Shown: one piece after another, positions 62,619 to 64,000 of the stretch
How positions within the stretch are numbered: the first letter of the stretch is position 1
How the letters are laid out: every line of letters starts with the position of its first letter
From: CAYTGM01 sp964437365
GTDB taxonomy: Bacteria > Sumerlaeota > Sumerlaeia > SLMS01
Direction of reading: 5' to 3'
DNA: 64,000 nucleotides
NCBI GenBank assembly: GCA_964437365.1
Contig: CAYTGM010000003.1
Span: forward strand, 205,371 to 269,370
The notes under the pieces: model-generated
What the model saw: the letters and a program-made list of their open reading frames with translations, nothing else
The model's database searches: none
Told to the model about the DNA's origin: nothing
Translations under genes and position numbers: made by a program

Positions 62619-63620
62619 CTACATATAGGCCGCTCTTACCCGGGCGAATTCTCGTATAGCGCGATCCAGATCGACGTTGAGTGGGGCTCGCTTGCCCGCT
62701 CTCGGTCGTCCCGCCATCTTAACCCCCATTTTCGACAGAATCGCGCATCCAATCTCGGGCAAAGCATAGGGATGCAGCGCATCTCTCAGACGGAGCAGAT
62801 CCGATTGAGCCTTCCAGACCAGCGGTAAATCAGGCTCCTCCAGCGAAATCCACGCTCCACTGACAAGCTCTGGAAGTAAAGTCGACAAAGCTCCCGCAGA
62901 CGAACTGACCCCGCTCATAAACGCGGGAATGGCAACCGATTCATGGCCTGAGACAACACAGAAGCGCGGATCACAAAGACGAACGAGCTCCGACAGCAGA
63001 CTGGCATCTCTCGTATAGTGAATAAGGCCCAGATAGTTATCAATCTTTGAAAGCTCTGCCAGTTGAGATGGGGTCAGCTGTGCGCTAACGGGAATGCCCG
63101 CCTGATGACAAATAATCATCGGTCCATGCAGGGACTTTGCGAGATCCTTGAAGAATTGAAGAATGCGATCCTGAGGAGTGTAATCATGACCTCCGGGAAG
63201 AAAAGCTGGCACGGCTTGAAGAACAGCCGCGGCACCCCGCGTCAAAGCCCACTCACTGAACTTGATCGCCTGACGAAAATAGACCGCAGGACGAGGTTTA
63301 TTCTTAATATCCCCATCCCAAATCCCTGCAGTTCCGGCGATAACTGGCTTTCTGCCTTTCGCCACGGCCAGAACGCATCCAATCGCATCATAGACTTCCT
63401 GTTCCTTGTAAGCCCAGATGCTTCCTTCCGTGGAGCGAATCACAATAGCACTGACCGAGGACTTATCACAGACATAATCCGTGAGAGCCTCTATACCATC
63501 AAAGTCAATCTTTCCATCGAGTCGTTCAGGCGTGAAGAGAGGAGTGATGGCACCACAGAGAGCTGCGGGGTGTTCGTGCTGAGAAACAGGATGAACTATG
63601 GTCTGAATTTGAGGGATCAA
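62619..63620 (-). CDS. DapA/NanA-fold (dihydrodipicolinate synthase family) protein without the catalytic Lys
   Basis: A 333-residue TIM barrel of the DHDPS family: LCGAITPLFTPERLDGKIDFDGI and the STEGS segment (the TTGES position), PVIAGTAGI, then VLQAVPAFLPGGHDYTPQDR. The Schiff-base Lys (GIKE in the family) is replaced: the equivalent segment is DNYLGLIHYTRDASLL at about residue 200, and the YNxP motif reads ICHQAGIP. It is therefore unlikely to catalyse the family aldol chemistry and may bind a metabolite or do a modified reaction. The TTG start has AAAGGA 10 bases upstream. It stands alone on the minus strand near a decayed transposase. Confidence 0.8.
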   Translation of the reverse strand: MIPQIQTIVHPVSQHEHPAALCGAITPLFTPERLDGKIDFDGIEALTDYVCDKSSVSAIVIRSTEGSIWAYKEQEVYDAIGCVLAVAKGRKPVIAGTAGIWDGDIKNKPRPAVYFRQAIKFSEWALTRGAAAVLQAVPAFLPGGHDYTPQDRILQFFKDLAKSLHGPMIICHQAGIPVSAQLTPSQLAELSKIDNYLGLIHYTRDASLLSELVRLCDPRFCVVSGHESVAIPAFMSGVSSSAGALSTLLPELVSGAWISLEEPDLPLVWKAQSDLLRLRDALHPYALPEIGCAILSKMGVKMAGRPRAGKRAPLNVDLDRAIREFARVRAAYM

Positions 63621-64000
63621 CGTAGGGACTTCCTTTGAATCACAATTTCGAAAGCATCTTTGCTTTTATCATCTGTGCTTCAGAAAGGGGTATCCACGCA
63701 AGGAAAAGAAAAGCTGTGGGTAACTTTTTCAGGAAGTTTACCTCAACCAGAGTTGGGCACAGGCCAGATCCGAGAGATCGTCAAAAGTGATATTCAAAGT
63801 AGTGGTCAAATAGCTGGTGAGAGAAGATGGCGGACCTGCATGGAAAAAGACACAGTCATAGTGATGCTCACTCTAGACTTTCAGGCGCTCAGAGCCACTG
63901 TTCGCAGCCAGCATCTTCTGCGAGCAAGGCACGAGTCGACTGGGGTCAACCAACCTCATTGAACGAGCTATTAAAGAGCTGAAGAAACGAACAAAAGTGA
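63621..64000. other. Intergenic region leading into a decayed transposase
   Basis: After the DapA-fold gene start, about 250 bases of non-coding sequence precede the decayed mutator-type reading frame at the window end. The flanking frames do not align in one register, as expected for a degraded insertion sequence. No terminal inverted repeat can be seen within the window. Confidence 0.4.
63877..64000 (+). pseudogene. Decayed IS256/mutator-family transposase fragment (partial)
   Basis: In one frame, open from 63877 after a TAG, the end reads STNLIERAIKELKKRTKV, which matches the strongly conserved C-terminal STNxIER...RRTKV block of IS256/mutator transposases. The segment before it lacks the expected family sequence in the same frame, while a neighbouring frame has ALRATVRS, as expected after frameshift and deletion. 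The gene continues past the window edge, so the remaining C-terminus is not visible. Confidence 0.6.

Noticed and set aside
63063..63638. A 191-codon plus-strand open frame
   Set aside because: It is antisense to the DapA-fold gene and has no independent support.

Overview
The window is a gene-dense bacterial chromosome segment of moderate GC (mid-40s to high-40s percent by eye). It holds about 45 protein genes on both strands. I see no rRNA, tRNA or CRISPR array. The organism looks like a Gram-negative, free-living heterotroph: there are many lipoproteins and signal peptides, O-antigen ligase/polymerase-type proteins, peptidoglycan-recycling enzymes, a tricorn-type protease, and malectin and golvesin-type secreted modules. 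This gene mix recalls the PVC group and neighbouring candidate phyla (Sumerlaeota or Hydrogenedentota type), but nothing here fixes the phylum. Several genes start with GTG or TTG behind a clear Shine-Dalgarno sequence.

Layout. 0-3.1 kb: end of an unknown gene, a 598-residue polytopic membrane protein and a convergent endonuclease/exonuclease/phosphatase-fold lipoprotein. 3.4-9.2 kb: a stand-alone Tudor-like protein with gatC and gatA, a DUF819 membrane protein carrying a secreted cohesin-like domain, an NAD-dependent sugar-epimerase-like protein and a Cys-rich metal-efflux-type permease. 9.2-23.2 kb: cell-surface glycosylation (GT39-like and GT2 enzymes, a 1629-residue malectin/propeller protein, and a five-gene operon of membrane proteins including tandem paralogues). 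23.5-27.5 kb: a secreted protein, a GAF-GGDEF-EAL protein and a PhnB-like VOC protein. 28.1-30.6 kb: divergent LD-carboxypeptidase and NamZ-type muramidase. 30.6-35.4 kb: gpsA among small membrane or unknown genes. 35.4-44.7 kb: rlmD, an alpha/beta hydrolase, dps, a GT4-like enzyme, pyruvate kinase, a secreted protein, manC and ornithine aminotransferase. 44.8-50.9 kb: a sirtuin with a reduced zinc site, then a compact ABC importer - class IV aminotransferase - bioD operon. 51.6-58.9 kb: a golvesin-type protein and a polysaccharide operon (O-antigen ligase/TPR, small protein, second polymerase-like protein, GT4). 59-64 kb: a tricorn-type protease, a DapA-fold protein lacking its catalytic lysine, and a decayed mutator-type transposase.

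The most unusual non-coding signal is a family of intergenic elements built on an 11-bp period. Two copies at 27952-28027 and 45781-45856 are inverted relative to one another, match at 71 of 76 positions, and both lie 3' of a gene. A third element at 12001-12059 shares the 11-bp architecture (five GACGT boxes, 12-bp terminal inverted repeats) but not the sequence. Protein-level oddities include the DUF819/cohesin-like fusion, the sirtuin with two of its four zinc cysteines, the DapA-fold pseudoenzyme and the duplicated membrane glycosyltransferase-like pair.
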